Shown piece after piece: positions 44,881-54,444 of a stretch of 64,000 nucleotides of DNA. The notes under the pieces were generated by a model. It worked only from the letters and a program-made list of their open reading frames with translations. It made no database searches and was not told where the DNA came from. The translations under genes and the position numbers were made by a program. The stretch is from Clostridium isatidis (GTDB taxonomy: Bacteria > Bacillota > Clostridia > Clostridiales > Clostridiaceae), in assembly GCF_002285495.1 (NCBI RefSeq), contig NZ_CP016786.1, positions 2,060,001 to 2,124,000 on the forward strand. Direction: 5' to 3'. The stretch's first letter is position 1. Every line of letters starts with the position of its first letter.

Positions 44881-45504
44881 TTAATTACTAGTTACTTCAC
44901 CATCTATTACGTTAGAATTAATATCACAAAATAGCTTATCTACTAATTCATCTTTTCCTTTTTTATTTAAAGAAGAAAAGAAATATAATTTATCTTCCTT
45001 AGTTAGTTTTAATGTTTCTCTAATTACCTTTTCACTCTTTTTTTGCTCATTATTTGATAACTTATCGCTTTTAGTTGCAATTATCACTTCGTCATATCCA
45101 TAAAATTTAATCCATTCATGCATTTGAATATCGTCTGCCGTTGGTTTATGTCTGGAATCAACTAAAAGTATTACTCTTTTTAATTCCTCTCTCCCTTTAA
45201 GATAAGTTTCTATTGTTTTACCCCAGCTTTCCTTTTCAGCCTTAGATACTTTCGCATATCCATATCCAGGTAAATCAACAAGATAAAATTCATTATTATT
45301 TATTATAAAAAAGTTTATTAATCTTGTTTTTCCTGGAGTTTGACTCACCTTTGCTAATTTTCTTCTATTAGTCAATGCATTTATTATAGAACTTTTTCCT
45401 ACATTTGATCTTCCAACAAAAGCAACCTCTGGCAAACCTGTTTGAGGATATTGATTTTTCTTTACTGCAGATATAACAAAATCTGCATTTTTAATTTTAA
45501 ACAA
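44881..45504 (-). CDS. engB: Ribosome-assembly GTPase EngB/YsxC
   Basis: 207 residues, usual size. G1 GRSNVGKSS, G3 DLPGYGY and G4 ATKSDKL motifs are present; involved in assembly of the 50S ribosomal subunit. It overlaps the 3' end of lon by 8 bases. The start is most likely TTG at 45502-45504 (MFKIKNADFVISAV), 9 bases from GGAG; a TTG at 45519 is also open. The lon-engB order is conserved in Firmicutes. Confidence 0.95.
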   Translation of the reverse strand: MFKIKNADFVISAVKKNQYPQTGLPEVAFVGRSNVGKSSIINALTNRRKLAKVSQTPGKTRLINFFIINNNEFYLVDLPGYGYAKVSKAEKESWGKTIETYLKGREELKRVILLVDSRHKPTADDIQMHEWIKFYGYDEVIIATKSDKLSNNEQKKSEKVIRETLKLTKEDKLYFFSSLNKKGKDELVDKLFCDINSNVIDGEVTSN

Positions 45505-47827
45505 TTGTATCAACTCCAATTATAGCATTTTTTATTACTTCATTAACATGATCAACAGTTATTATATTTAACTTATTTTTCACTGATACCGGTATTTTTA
45601 TCAAGTCTTTCTCATTTTCTTTTGGAATTATTATTGTATCTATACCAGCTCTATATGCAGCTATAGATTTTTCTTTAAGACCTCCAATTGCAAGTACCCT
45701 TCCTGTTAATGTTACTTCTCCAGTCATTGCAACATTGCTTCTAACTTTTTTATTAGTTAACGCAGAAACTATTGAAGTAATTATTGTCACACCTGCAGAT
45801 GGTCCGTCTTTTTTAATAGCCCCTTCAGGAAAATGTATGTGAATATCAGTTTTCTTATAAAAATCTTCATTAATTCCAAATAATTTTGCATTAGCTCTTA
45901 CAAAACCAAAGGCAATTTTAGCTGATTCCTGCATTACATCTCCTAATTGTCCTGTAAGGGTTAACTTTCCAGTTCCTTTCATAACAACTGTTTCTACTGG
46001 CAATGTATCGCCACCAGCAGCAGTCCAAGCCATGCCTTTAACTACACCAACTCTATCTTCTTTTTCCTTTATATCAAAACTATATATTTTTCTTCCTAGA
46101 TACTTTTCTAACCTATTTGAAGCTATTGAGATAGATTGCTTATTTGTTTTAAGCATTTCAGTAACTGACTTTCTAATTAACTTACCTATTACTCTTTCTA
46201 AACTTCTTACCCCAGCTTCCCTTGTGTAGTAATTAATTATATCTTTTATCGCAGAATCTGATATTTTAAATTGTTCATTTTTTAACTCGTATTCTTTTAA
46301 TAATTTAGGAATTAAGTGCTCCTTTGCAATATGATACTTTTCTTCATAAGTATATCCAGATACTTCTATTACTTCCATTCTATCTAAAAGCGGAGCTGGT
46401 ATTGTATCAAGAGAATTAGCTGTAGTAATAAATAGTATTTTTGATAAATCTAAATCTAATTCCAAATAATTATCTCTAAAGGTACTGTTTTGTTCACTAT
46501 CTAAAACTTCTAGTAAAGCATCTGCTACATTTCCTCTAGTATCATAGCCAAGTTTGTCAATTTCATCTAATAAAACTAAAGGGTTATTTACCTTTGTTTC
46601 TTTTAAAATATAAGCAAATCTTCCTGGTATAGCACCAATATATGTCTTTCTATGCCCTCTTATTTCTGCTTCATCTCTTACTCCACCTAAGGACATTCTA
46701 GAAAATTTTCTATTTGTAGCATTGGCAATAGACTTAGCAATTGATGTTTTACCTACACCTGGAGGACCAACTAAACATAATATTGGACCCTTTAAACTCT
46801 TAGTATGCTGCTTAACTGCTAAATATTCAATTATTCTCTCTTTTACTTCTTCTAAACCATAATGTTCTTTATTTAATATATTTTCAGCTTCTTTAATATC
46901 AAAACTATCCTTAGTTGATTTATTCCATGGAATATCTAATATCCAATCAAGATAATTTCTAATAACATTCCCCTCAGAACTAAATCCACCTATATTTCTT
47001 AGTCTTGATAATTCATTATTTGCTCTTTCTTTTACTGCTTTAGGTAATTTTAACTTGTTTATTCTTTCTTCATATTTCTTTATTTCTTTCTTTTCTTCAT
47101 CATCTTCACCGATTTCTTCTTGAAGAATTTTAATTTGTTCCCTAATATAATATTCCTTTTGAGACTTATCTACAGTCTCTTTAAGTTTTTTACCTAATTG
47201 TTTTTCTAAATTTAATATATCAATTTCTTTTTCAAGTAATATTAAAAGCTTCTCTATTCTTTTTATTACATCTAATTCTTGTAATATTTCTTGCTTTTTA
47301 TTTTCATCAAATACTACATAGGAAGCTACTATATCTGCTAGTTCACTATAATTACTAATGGAATCAAATATAGTCATAAGGGAAATACTAGTATTGCTTG
47401 ATGCTTTTAAATATCTTTTAAAACTTTTCTTTAATGTGTTAATATAAGCTTCTATATTTTCATATTCACTATTAGAAGGCTCCTTTATTCTTTTCAGTTC
47501 AGCTTCTATATATTTATCTTCTGATTTAAAAGATATTAATTCTCCTCTGTCTACTCCTTCAACTAATACTCTAATTATATCATTAGGTAACTTTATTATT
47601 TGTTTAATCTTACAGATAGTACCAATAGAATATATATCATCAAAATTTGGTTCATCAATTTCATAGTCTATTTGACTTACTAAAAATATTTCTGTTTGAT
47701 TTTCTACAGCTGCATCAATTGCTGCTTTAGATTTTTCTCTACCTATATCAAAGTGTATTACCATTTTAGGGAAAACACTAATTCCTCGTAGAGGAATTAA
47801 AGGTAAAGTAATTATATTTTCACTCAT
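45497..47827 (-). CDS. lon: ATP-dependent protease Lon
   Basis: 776 residues. N-terminal substrate-binding domain with LPLIPLRGISVFPKM, a coiled linker, the AAA+ module (Walker A GPPGVGKTS, about 355) and the C-terminal protease with KDGPSAGVT (catalytic serine near 680) and the lysine about 43 residues later. Degrades misfolded and regulatory proteins in the cytosol. RBS GAGGAGATGAGATAAG. Separate promoter upstream at 47945-47973. Confidence 0.98.
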   Translation of the reverse strand: MSENIITLPLIPLRGISVFPKMVIHFDIGREKSKAAIDAAVENQTEIFLVSQIDYEIDEPNFDDIYSIGTICKIKQIIKLPNDIIRVLVEGVDRGELISFKSEDKYIEAELKRIKEPSNSEYENIEAYINTLKKSFKRYLKASSNTSISLMTIFDSISNYSELADIVASYVVFDENKKQEILQELDVIKRIEKLLILLEKEIDILNLEKQLGKKLKETVDKSQKEYYIREQIKILQEEIGEDDEEKKEIKKYEERINKLKLPKAVKERANNELSRLRNIGGFSSEGNVIRNYLDWILDIPWNKSTKDSFDIKEAENILNKEHYGLEEVKERIIEYLAVKQHTKSLKGPILCLVGPPGVGKTSIAKSIANATNRKFSRMSLGGVRDEAEIRGHRKTYIGAIPGRFAYILKETKVNNPLVLLDEIDKLGYDTRGNVADALLEVLDSEQNSTFRDNYLELDLDLSKILFITTANSLDTIPAPLLDRMEVIEVSGYTYEEKYHIAKEHLIPKLLKEYELKNEQFKISDSAIKDIINYYTREAGVRSLERVIGKLIRKSVTEMLKTNKQSISIASNRLEKYLGRKIYSFDIKEKEDRVGVVKGMAWTAAGGDTLPVETVVMKGTGKLTLTGQLGDVMQESAKIAFGFVRANAKLFGINEDFYKKTDIHIHFPEGAIKKDGPSAGVTIITSIVSALTNKKVRSNVAMTGEVTLTGRVLAIGGLKEKSIAAYRAGIDTIIIPKENEKDLIKIPVSVKNKLNIITVDHVNEVIKNAIIGVDTIV

Positions 47828-48130
47828 CTTATCTCATCTCCTCTGTAAAATTACTATATTAATTATAATATAACATAAGAATTTTACTAATCTATTTATA
47901 ATAAGTATTTTAGCTTATTTAGAATTTTATAACAATAATATTATAATATAAAGATAACTTTTATCAATGTCAAAAATGTTAACAATAAATTATTAAAAAA
48001 GAAGATTTATTAAATATTCTAGAAGATAATAATTAAATAAAATAATTGACAGCTAAAACCGAGAGTTGATATTATATAATTTTTCCCAAAATATATCAAC
48101 CTCTTTTTCTAACTGCCAATTATCCTTACC
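47828..48130. other. Intergenic region between lon and lonB
   Basis: This 303-base stretch holds the lon promoter and leader (about 110 bases) and, near 48061-48103, a hairpin GAGAGTTGATAT / ATATCAACCTC that may end lonB transcription, though a U run is missing. AATTGACAG and GAGTTGATAT there resemble the dispersed repeats. No gene is seen. Confidence 0.6.
47945..47973 (-). promoter_or_regulatory. Sigma-A promoter of lon
   Basis: TTGACA (47968-47973), 17-base spacer, TATATT (47945-47950) on the minus strand; the -35 is a perfect consensus. It lies about 115 bases before the ATG. No CIRCE (TTAGCACTC) or CtsR-type direct repeat is visible, so heat control is not supported by the sequence. Confidence 0.65.
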
Positions 48131-49807
48131 TTATTCTCCTTTTGCTGATAACACATCTATATTATCATTAATTTTAATATTATCATCCTTATCTATTTTT
48201 CCTTCCCTAGCTACTGCTATCTTTAAAACTTCCATAATAGATGTCACAGGTATTACTTTAATATTTTTCATTTCCTTAAAAGAATCACTCCAATTTTCCA
48301 TAGGTATTATAACTTTTTTGGCACCTGCTTTTTCAGCTGCTTGAATCTTTGCCAAAATTCCTCCTACCGGTCTAACCTCTCCCAAAATACTGATTTCTCC
48401 AGTCATAGCAACCTTGTTATCTATTTCAATATTACTAATTGCACTATAAATAGCCATTGCTATTGCTATTCCTGCTGATGGCCCATCCACAGGCATACCT
48501 CCTGGTATATTGATATGTATATCAAAGTTTTCACATTCTAATTCATAAATATTATTAAGAACAGTAAGTACATTTTGTATTGAAGAATAAGCTGTACTCT
48601 TTCTTTTTATTTTTCTATTATTGGAACTTAATTCTTCCTCTTCGATTATACCAGATACCTTTAGATTTCCTAATCTCCCCTTTACTCTCTTTGCAACTGC
48701 TTCAATTTCCATTAAAATTCCGATATTAGCTCCATGAACTGCCAAACCATTTACTACTCCTACTAAAGGCTTATTTTTAACTCTCTTATCGGGAATTTGT
48801 GTATAATTACCATTTTCTATTACCCATTGTATATCATCAGCATTTATGTTTTTTCTGTCCTCATTTATTGCAATTCCTGATGCTAATTGAATTAAATTTA
48901 CTACTTCTCTTCCATTTGTACAATATTTAGACACCAATTCTAAAGAGCTATCACTGATTTCTAAATTTACCTTTTTAACGGTATTAACAGCTATTTTTCT
49001 TATATCATCTTTTTGCAAAGCCTTAAAAAATATCTCAACACATCTTGATCTAATAGCTGGAGGAATTTCTTCTGGACTTCTTGTCGTTGCACCAATTAAC
49101 CTAAAGTCTGCAGGTAATCCATTATCAAATATCTCTTTTATATAGTCAGGCATATTGGGATTTTCACTGCTATAATAAGCACTATCTAAGAACACTTTTC
49201 TATCTTCAAGCACTTTCAATAACTTATTTAACTCTATAGGATGAAGTTCTCCTATCTCATCTAAAAATAATATTCCCCCGTGAGCTTTTGTTACAGCTCC
49301 TAGTTTTGGTTGTGGTATTCCTGCAACTCCCAAAGATCCTGCTCCCTGATAAATTGGATCATGTACAGAACCAATTAAAGGATCTGCAATCCCCCTTTCA
49401 TCAAATCTAATAGTTGTAGCATCAATTTCTACAAACTTAGCATTCTGATTAAAAGGAGAATTATTTCTCTTTTTAGCTTCTTCCAAAACTAATCTTGCTG
49501 CAGCTGTTTTACCAACTCCAGGAGGCCCGTATATTATTACATGTTGAGGATTTGGTCCACATAAAGCTGCCATTAAGGCTTTTATGCCATCCTCCTGCCC
49601 CATTATCTCATCAAAGCTTGAAGGTCTGCTTTTTTCTGTTAAAGGCTCTGTTAAACTAATGCTCCTCAACTTATTTAACTTATCCATTTCCTTCTTATTC
49701 TCTTTTTCAATAACTATCTTACTGGTCTTTCTATTACTATTAGACATCATATAGTATATAAATATTATCATTGTGGTTACTTGAAGTAATATTAATAATT
49801 CATTCAT
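48131..49807 (-). CDS. lonB: Membrane-anchored protease LonB
   Basis: 558 residues. An N-terminal membrane helix (about 5-20) is followed by an AAA+ module (GPPGVGKTAAARLVL, LDEIGELHPIELNKLL) and a C-terminal Lon protease domain with VDGPSAGIAIAM. In Bacillus LonB is made in the forespore. The first ATG has no good ribosome site; GGGAGG lies 29 bases upstream (49836-49841) and the codons ATT (49829-49831) and ATA (49826-49828) in frame are at start distance. Two micro-ORFs (49821-49835 and 49804-49818) start in the leader. The start used is therefore uncertain. Confidence 0.95.
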   Translation of the reverse strand: MNELLILLQVTTMIIFIYYMMSNSNRKTSKIVIEKENKKEMDKLNKLRSISLTEPLTEKSRPSSFDEIMGQEDGIKALMAALCGPNPQHVIIYGPPGVGKTAAARLVLEEAKKRNNSPFNQNAKFVEIDATTIRFDERGIADPLIGSVHDPIYQGAGSLGVAGIPQPKLGAVTKAHGGILFLDEIGELHPIELNKLLKVLEDRKVFLDSAYYSSENPNMPDYIKEIFDNGLPADFRLIGATTRSPEEIPPAIRSRCVEIFFKALQKDDIRKIAVNTVKKVNLEISDSSLELVSKYCTNGREVVNLIQLASGIAINEDRKNINADDIQWVIENGNYTQIPDKRVKNKPLVGVVNGLAVHGANIGILMEIEAVAKRVKGRLGNLKVSGIIEEEELSSNNRKIKRKSTAYSSIQNVLTVLNNIYELECENFDIHINIPGGMPVDGPSAGIAIAMAIYSAISNIEIDNKVAMTGEISILGEVRPVGGILAKIQAAEKAGAKKVIIPMENWSDSFKEMKNIKVIPVTSIMEVLKIAVAREGKIDKDDNIKINDNIDVLSAKGE

Positions 49808-49920
49808 AGCTTCTGCATTACTATTTATAATGCATCCTCCCTTCTTACTATTGTCATATCAATTATTATTGACTTCATTATTGGTTAATATTCTATACAA
49901 AATAGTTATTCTTTTGTGAA

Positions 49921-49956
49921 GTGCATAGTTAAGAATGTACATTTCACTGTTTAGGA
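49921..49956. repeat. Short intergenic repeat (TGCATAGTTAAG type)
   Basis: GTGCATAGTTAAGAATGTAC and the following ATTTCACTGTTTAG resemble the repeat at 50034-50069 (TTAACTGTGCACTAAGCACT). Same loose family. Confidence 0.4.
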
Positions 49957-49984
49957 GATTTTCAGCGAGCCGAGAAGCTAAAAC

Positions 49985-50015
49985 AAAAAAACTGCTGACA
50001 TTAAGTCAGCAGTTT
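49985..50015 (-). terminator. Terminator of clpX
   Basis: AAACTGCTGAC (49989-49999) pairs with GTCAGCAGTTT (50005-50015), loop ATTAA, followed by six or more U on the minus strand. Confidence 0.9.
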
Positions 50016-50033
50016 AAAATCTGAATATATACA

Positions 50034-50069
50034 TTAACTGTGCACTAAGCACTGTAAACTCTAAACTGA
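50034..50069. repeat. Short intergenic repeat (CTGTGCACTAAGCACTGTAAACT)
   Basis: Carries TTAACTGTGCACTAAGCACT followed by GTAAACTCTAAACTG: repeats of GTGCACT/AAACT units, ending at the clpX stop codon. Related to 60997-61053. Confidence 0.5.
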
Positions 50070-51368
50070 TTAAGCTGTTTCTATATCTTTTCTTTTCTTT
50101 CCTTTTTTAGAAGCTTTTAATTGAGGTCTTACTTCCCCTTCTTTTAATCTAATAATTTCAGGTGATTTTTTTTCTTTAATACAGTCTTCATGTATAATAA
50201 CCTTTGAAATTGTTTCATCTGAAGGTATATCATACATTACTTCTGTCATAGTTTCTTCAACTATTGATCTTAGACCTCTTGCTCCAGTTTTTCTTTCAAT
50301 TGCTTTGTTTGCAATGGCTGTTAATGCCTTTTCATCAAATTCTAATTCAACATTATCCATTTCAAATAATTTTTTATATTGTTTTACTAGAGCATTTTTG
50401 GGCTGAGTAAGTATATTGATTAAAGCTTCTTTATCTAAACTTTCTAAAGTTACTATGACTGGTAATCTACCAACAAACTCAGGAATAAGACCAAATTTTA
50501 ATAAATCTCCAGGCATTATTTCCTTAAGAAGCTTTCCTACATCTTTTTCATTCTTAGATGCAATTTCTGCTCCAAATCCTATAGAACTTCTTTGAGTTCT
50601 CTTTTCTATTATTTTATCTAAGCCATCAAAAGCTCCACCACAAATAAATAATATATTAGATGTATCTATTTGAAGGAATTCTTGATGTGGATGTTTCCTG
50701 CCACCTTGTGGTGGTACTGCGGCTGTTGTTCCTTCTAATATTTTTAATAAAGCCTGTTGAACACCTTCTCCCGAAACATCTCTTGTTATTGAAGGGTTTT
50801 CAGATTTTCTAGCAATTTTATCTATTTCATCAATATAAATAATTCCTTTTTCTGCTCTTTCGATATCATAATCTGCATTTTGAATTAGTTTTAATAAGAT
50901 ATTTTCAACATCTTCACCAACATAACCAGCTTCAGTTAATGTTGTTGCATCTGCAATTGCAAAGGGAACATTTAAGAACTTAGCTAAGGTTTGTGCTAAT
51001 AAAGTTTTTCCTGAACCAGTTGGTCCTAATAATAAAATATTACTTTTTTGAAGTTCTATTTCATCATCTATAATATTTGAACTAATTCTTTTATAATGAT
51101 TATAAACAGCAACAGCTAAAGATTTCTTAGCTTGTTCTTGGCCAATAACATACTGATCTAAATAGTTTTTTATTTCTCTTGGCTTAGGAACTGTTGTTGT
51201 ATCTATTTCTACATGATTTTCAAATTCATCTGCTATTATCTCTGAACATAAATCTATACATTCATCACAAATATATACTCCTGGTCCAGCTATTAATCTT
51301 TTTACTTGTTCTTGATATTTACCACAAAAAGAACATTTTAATTGTTTTTTATCGTCGTATTTAGCCAT
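50070..51368 (-). CDS. clpX: ClpX ATPase subunit of ClpXP
   Basis: 432 residues. N-terminal zinc-binding domain with CSFCGKYQEQV and CDECIDLC, then the AAA+ module (LLLGPTGSGKTLLAQTLAK, IIYIDEIDKIARK) and the IGF loop region (RSSIGFGAEI) that docks on ClpP. Unfolds proteins for degradation. RBS AGCGAGGTGAATTT. It lies 30 bases after the clpP stop codon. Confidence 0.98.
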   Translation of the reverse strand: MAKYDDKKQLKCSFCGKYQEQVKRLIAGPGVYICDECIDLCSEIIADEFENHVEIDTTTVPKPREIKNYLDQYVIGQEQAKKSLAVAVYNHYKRISSNIIDDEIELQKSNILLLGPTGSGKTLLAQTLAKFLNVPFAIADATTLTEAGYVGEDVENILLKLIQNADYDIERAEKGIIYIDEIDKIARKSENPSITRDVSGEGVQQALLKILEGTTAAVPPQGGRKHPHQEFLQIDTSNILFICGGAFDGLDKIIEKRTQRSSIGFGAEIASKNEKDVGKLLKEIMPGDLLKFGLIPEFVGRLPVIVTLESLDKEALINILTQPKNALVKQYKKLFEMDNVELEFDEKALTAIANKAIERKTGARGLRSIVEETMTEVMYDIPSDETISKVIIHEDCIKEKKSPEIIRLKEGEVRPQLKASKKGKKRKDIETA

Positions 51369-51397
51369 AAATTCACCTCGCTTAAGTTAAGATAAAA

Positions 51398-52000
51398 CTA
51401 TTTTTTATCGCTAGCTAAATTATTTTTAGTAATAACCTTATCTACTAATCCATAATTCATAGCTTCTTCTGCAGACATAAAGTTATCTCTTTCAGTATCT
51501 GCTTTAATTTTTTCTAAAGGCTGATTAGTATTTTCGCTTAATATTTTATTTATTATTTCTTTAATCTTTAATATTCTATTTGCATGTATTTCAATATCTG
51601 TCGCTTGACCCTTAAACCCTCCAAGAGGTTGATGAATCATTATTTCACTATTAGGTAATGCAAACCTTTTACCTTTTGCTCCAGAAGAAAGTAAAAATGC
51701 TCCCATAGAGGCAGCCATACCTATACATATAGTTGAAACATCTGGTTTTATATATTGCATAGTATCATAAATTGCCATTCCTGAAGTAATTGATCCACCT
51801 GGACTATTTATGTAAAGATAAATATCTTTATCAGGATCTTCACTTTCTAAAAATAACAATTGTGCAACCACTAAATTTGCAGTATCATCATTTATTTCTC
51901 CACTTAACATGATTATTCTATCTTTTAAAAGTCTTGAAAAAATATCGTATGATCTTTCTCCTCTGCCTGTTTGCTCTACGACCATTGGAACTAAACTCAT
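51398..52000 (-). CDS. clpP: ClpP protease
   Basis: 200 residues. The catalytic triad is visible: Ser in IGMAASMGAF (about 96), His in IMIHQPLGG (about 121) and Asp in DTERDNFMS (about 170). Forms the 14-mer chamber. The GTG at 52009 is inside the AAGGAGTGA site; the ATG at 52000 is the start (SLVPMVVEQTGRGERSYDI). In one block with tig and clpX. Confidence 0.98.
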   Translation of the reverse strand: MSLVPMVVEQTGRGERSYDIFSRLLKDRIIMLSGEINDDTANLVVAQLLFLESEDPDKDIYLYINSPGGSITSGMAIYDTMQYIKPDVSTICIGMAASMGAFLLSSGAKGKRFALPNSEIMIHQPLGGFKGQATDIEIHANRILKIKEIINKILSENTNQPLEKIKADTERDNFMSAEEAMNYGLVDKVITKNNLASDKK

Positions 52001-52122
52001 TGTATTCACTCCTTTTCTTCTTTACTCCCTCTTATATAATATATCCATATTAAAAAAAACTAATTATATTTGCTTATAATAAAATTATATAAAACTTTAT
52101 TAATTTTGTTAATAAGTACTTG

Positions 52123-52157
52123 AAATAATTGCCAGAATTTTATTCTGGCAATTATTT
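52123..52157. terminator. Terminator of tig
   Basis: A perfect 16-bp stem (52123-52138 with 52142-52157, AAATAATTGCCAGAAT arm) with a 3-base loop. It ends 12 bases before the tig stop on the minus strand, and clpP is transcribed from the gap beyond. Confidence 0.8.
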
Positions 52158-52169
52158 TATAATATTCTA

Positions 52170-53450
52170 TTAATTATTTTCTACTAATAACTTTAAAGTT
52201 TTTTGAATTTTAACATCATATTCTAATGCTGATTTTTGATTCTTTATTAGTAAATCAATCATTTTTTCATCATTTGCTGCTGAATACATTTCTGCAACTT
52301 CTTTAGCTCTTTCCTTTAGTTCTTCTTCAGTTGCTTCAATATTTTCAGCTTTTATAATTTCTTGTAATACTAAATCAGTTTTTACTTTATTAAGAGCATT
52401 TTCTCTCATAAAATCTCTTGTTTTTGCTTCATCTGATCCAGTGAATTGATAGTATTGTTCTAAGTTTAATCCTTGATATTGAAGTCTTTGTTCTAAGTCT
52501 TTTAGCATTGAATCAATTTCTTTTTCTACCATTACTTCTGGAACATCAATAGTTGCATTTTCAACTACTGCTTTGATAACAGCATCTTCAAATTCTCTTT
52601 CTTCTCTAGCTTTATTATTCTTTTCTAAATTAGACTTAATATCTTCTTTTAATTCTGCTAATGTTTCAAATTCTGAAGCTTCACTTGCAAACTCGTCATC
52701 TAATGCTGGTAATTCTTTTACCTTTATATCCTTAACTAGAACTTCAAATCTTGCTTTTTTATTATTTAGATCTTCTCTTCCATAGTTTTCTGGGAATGTT
52801 ACATTAACATCTACCTTATCTCCTACTTTAGCACCAATTAATTGGTCTTCAAAATTATCTATGAAAGTACCTGAACCAATTTCAAGGGAATAGTCCTTAC
52901 CTTCTCCCCCCTCAAAAGCAACATCATCAATAAAGCCTTTGAAGTCTATAACTGCTATATCACCTTTAGCAATTTCTCCATCTTCTTTACTTTCTATTCT
53001 TGCATTCTTTTCTTGCATTTCTTTTAATCTATTTTCTACATCTTCATCATTAACTGGGTATGTAGGTCTTTCAACTTTTAATCCTTTATATTCACCCAAT
53101 TGTACTTCTGGATAAACTGTTACTTCTGCAGTATAAACAAAATCCTTTCCTTCTTCTGCTGTAACTATATCTATCTTTGGATAATCAACTGGCTTAATAT
53201 CATTTTCATCTAATACCTTTCCATATGAAGAGTCTATTGCAAAATTAATTGCATCTTCTAAAAGAACTCCAATTCCATAATATTTTTTAACTATATTTAT
53301 TGGAACTTTTCCCTTTCTAAATCCTGGGACATTAAAGCTTTTTACATTCTTTTTATAAGCCTTTTTTATAGCTTCATCAAATTTTTCTGCTTCAACAGTA
53401 ACTTCTAGTTTAACTAGATTCTTCTCTATTTTTTCCATTTTAGCCTTCAT
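52170..53450 (-). CDS. tig: Trigger factor (ribosome-bound chaperone)
   Basis: 426 residues. N-terminal ribosome-binding domain (VPGFRKGKVP around 45), a central FKBP prolyl isomerase domain (about 160-240: GDIAVIDFKGFIDDVAFEGGEGKDYSLEIGSG) and a helical C-terminal domain. The longer open frame begins with an ATG that is preceded by no ribosome site; the ATG at 53450 follows TTAGGAGGAAGAGTACA. Confidence 0.97.
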   Translation of the reverse strand: MKAKMEKIEKNLVKLEVTVEAEKFDEAIKKAYKKNVKSFNVPGFRKGKVPINIVKKYYGIGVLLEDAINFAIDSSYGKVLDENDIKPVDYPKIDIVTAEEGKDFVYTAEVTVYPEVQLGEYKGLKVERPTYPVNDEDVENRLKEMQEKNARIESKEDGEIAKGDIAVIDFKGFIDDVAFEGGEGKDYSLEIGSGTFIDNFEDQLIGAKVGDKVDVNVTFPENYGREDLNNKKARFEVLVKDIKVKELPALDDEFASEASEFETLAELKEDIKSNLEKNNKAREEREFEDAVIKAVVENATIDVPEVMVEKEIDSMLKDLEQRLQYQGLNLEQYYQFTGSDEAKTRDFMRENALNKVKTDLVLQEIIKAENIEATEEELKERAKEVAEMYSAANDEKMIDLLIKNQKSALEYDVKIQKTLKLLVENN

Positions 53451-53503
53451 TGTACTCTTCCTCCTAAAATAGTGCATACTATCGTGATTAATATAACTAT
53501 GCT

Positions 53504-53533
53504 ATTATAACATATTTCATGAATTATTTTCAA
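53504..53533 (-). promoter_or_regulatory. Sigma-A promoter of tig
   Basis: TTGAAA (53528-53533), 18-base spacer, TATAAT (53504-53509) on the minus strand, about 55 bases before the ATG. Confidence 0.6.
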
Positions 53534-53553
53534 ATATTTGTTTAAATTTCGTA

Positions 53554-54351
53554 CTAATTAATTAATTGCCCGTTTTGATTTACATATTTAACATTGCCAT
53601 CTATTGATACTTCTAAACCTTTATCTGTTAAATTATTTAATTTCACATCTTTACCCTTTGAATTCCATAGAGTTGTATGTGTTTTACTATCAATATCAAC
53701 AATCCATATATATTTATTTAAATCATATCCAAAATAAGGTACATTACTTATATATGCTGCCTTAGTATCAGAAATAAATTTAGCTTCTACATTCCATAGA
53801 TAATTATCATAAGTTTTTATAACAGCATTCTTCTCAAAAACTTCTCCATTAGGGGCAATATAATTTGGTGCATGTATAATTACTTCTGCTTTATCAGTTT
53901 TGAATATTTTCATATCTTGATTCTTATCAATAGTTAATACCACTGTTTTTGATGGATTTATTGAATAAGTTAAGTTAGCTTTATTTTCTTTAACATCTTT
54001 AAATTTCTTGACACCATTTAGCTCTTCATATTCAAGAACTAAAGTATCACTTTCATTCACTTTAAGTTCTATAAGTTTTTCTTCGACTTTTTCTTCTTCC
54101 AACTTTTCTGTAGTCTCTTCTATAATATTTTCTTCAATTGGACTTTCTTCATTAGAAGAAATATTATCGCCAGAATCAATCCATGCTTGAATTTTATCCT
54201 TTAGAGAATCAAAATTTATATTACTTATTAGTGATTTTGAAAGTATGATAATTATTGCTGCTAATATAAGACTAGAAATTAAGATTATTCTTTTTCGGCG
54301 TGCTCTCATTTTTCTCTCATACTCTCTACTAAATATGCTAGGCTTCCTCAC
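53554..54351 (-). CDS. Membrane-anchored hypothetical protein
   Basis: 265 residues. Basic N-terminus (RKPSIFSREYERKMRARRKRI), one membrane helix (about 22-42), an acidic Glu-rich linker (about 65-95) and a beta-rich outer domain (about 100-265). No family recognised; possibly of cell-surface or spore role. The start is probably GTG at 54349-54351 after AGGAGGGTTTTGG; a TTG at 54357 is also open. Positioned directly upstream of tig. Confidence 0.7.
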   Translation of the reverse strand: MRKPSIFSREYERKMRARRKRIILISSLILAAIIIILSKSLISNINFDSLKDKIQAWIDSGDNISSNEESPIEENIIEETTEKLEEEKVEEKLIELKVNESDTLVLEYEELNGVKKFKDVKENKANLTYSINPSKTVVLTIDKNQDMKIFKTDKAEVIIHAPNYIAPNGEVFEKNAVIKTYDNYLWNVEAKFISDTKAAYISNVPYFGYDLNKYIWIVDIDSKTHTTLWNSKGKDVKLNNLTDKGLEVSIDGNVKYVNQNGQLIN

Positions 54352-54444
54352 ACCCAAAACCCTCCTGTTATTATTTTTTATATAAAATTATCTATTATAA
54401 AAAGTATCTACATTTAATTATATATAAATACCTATTAATCTAAA

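Noticed and set aside
51369..53553. CIRCE or CtsR operators upstream of tig, clpP or clpX
   Set aside because: Neither the TTAGCACTC inverted repeat nor the GGTCAAA direct repeat is visible on either strand.
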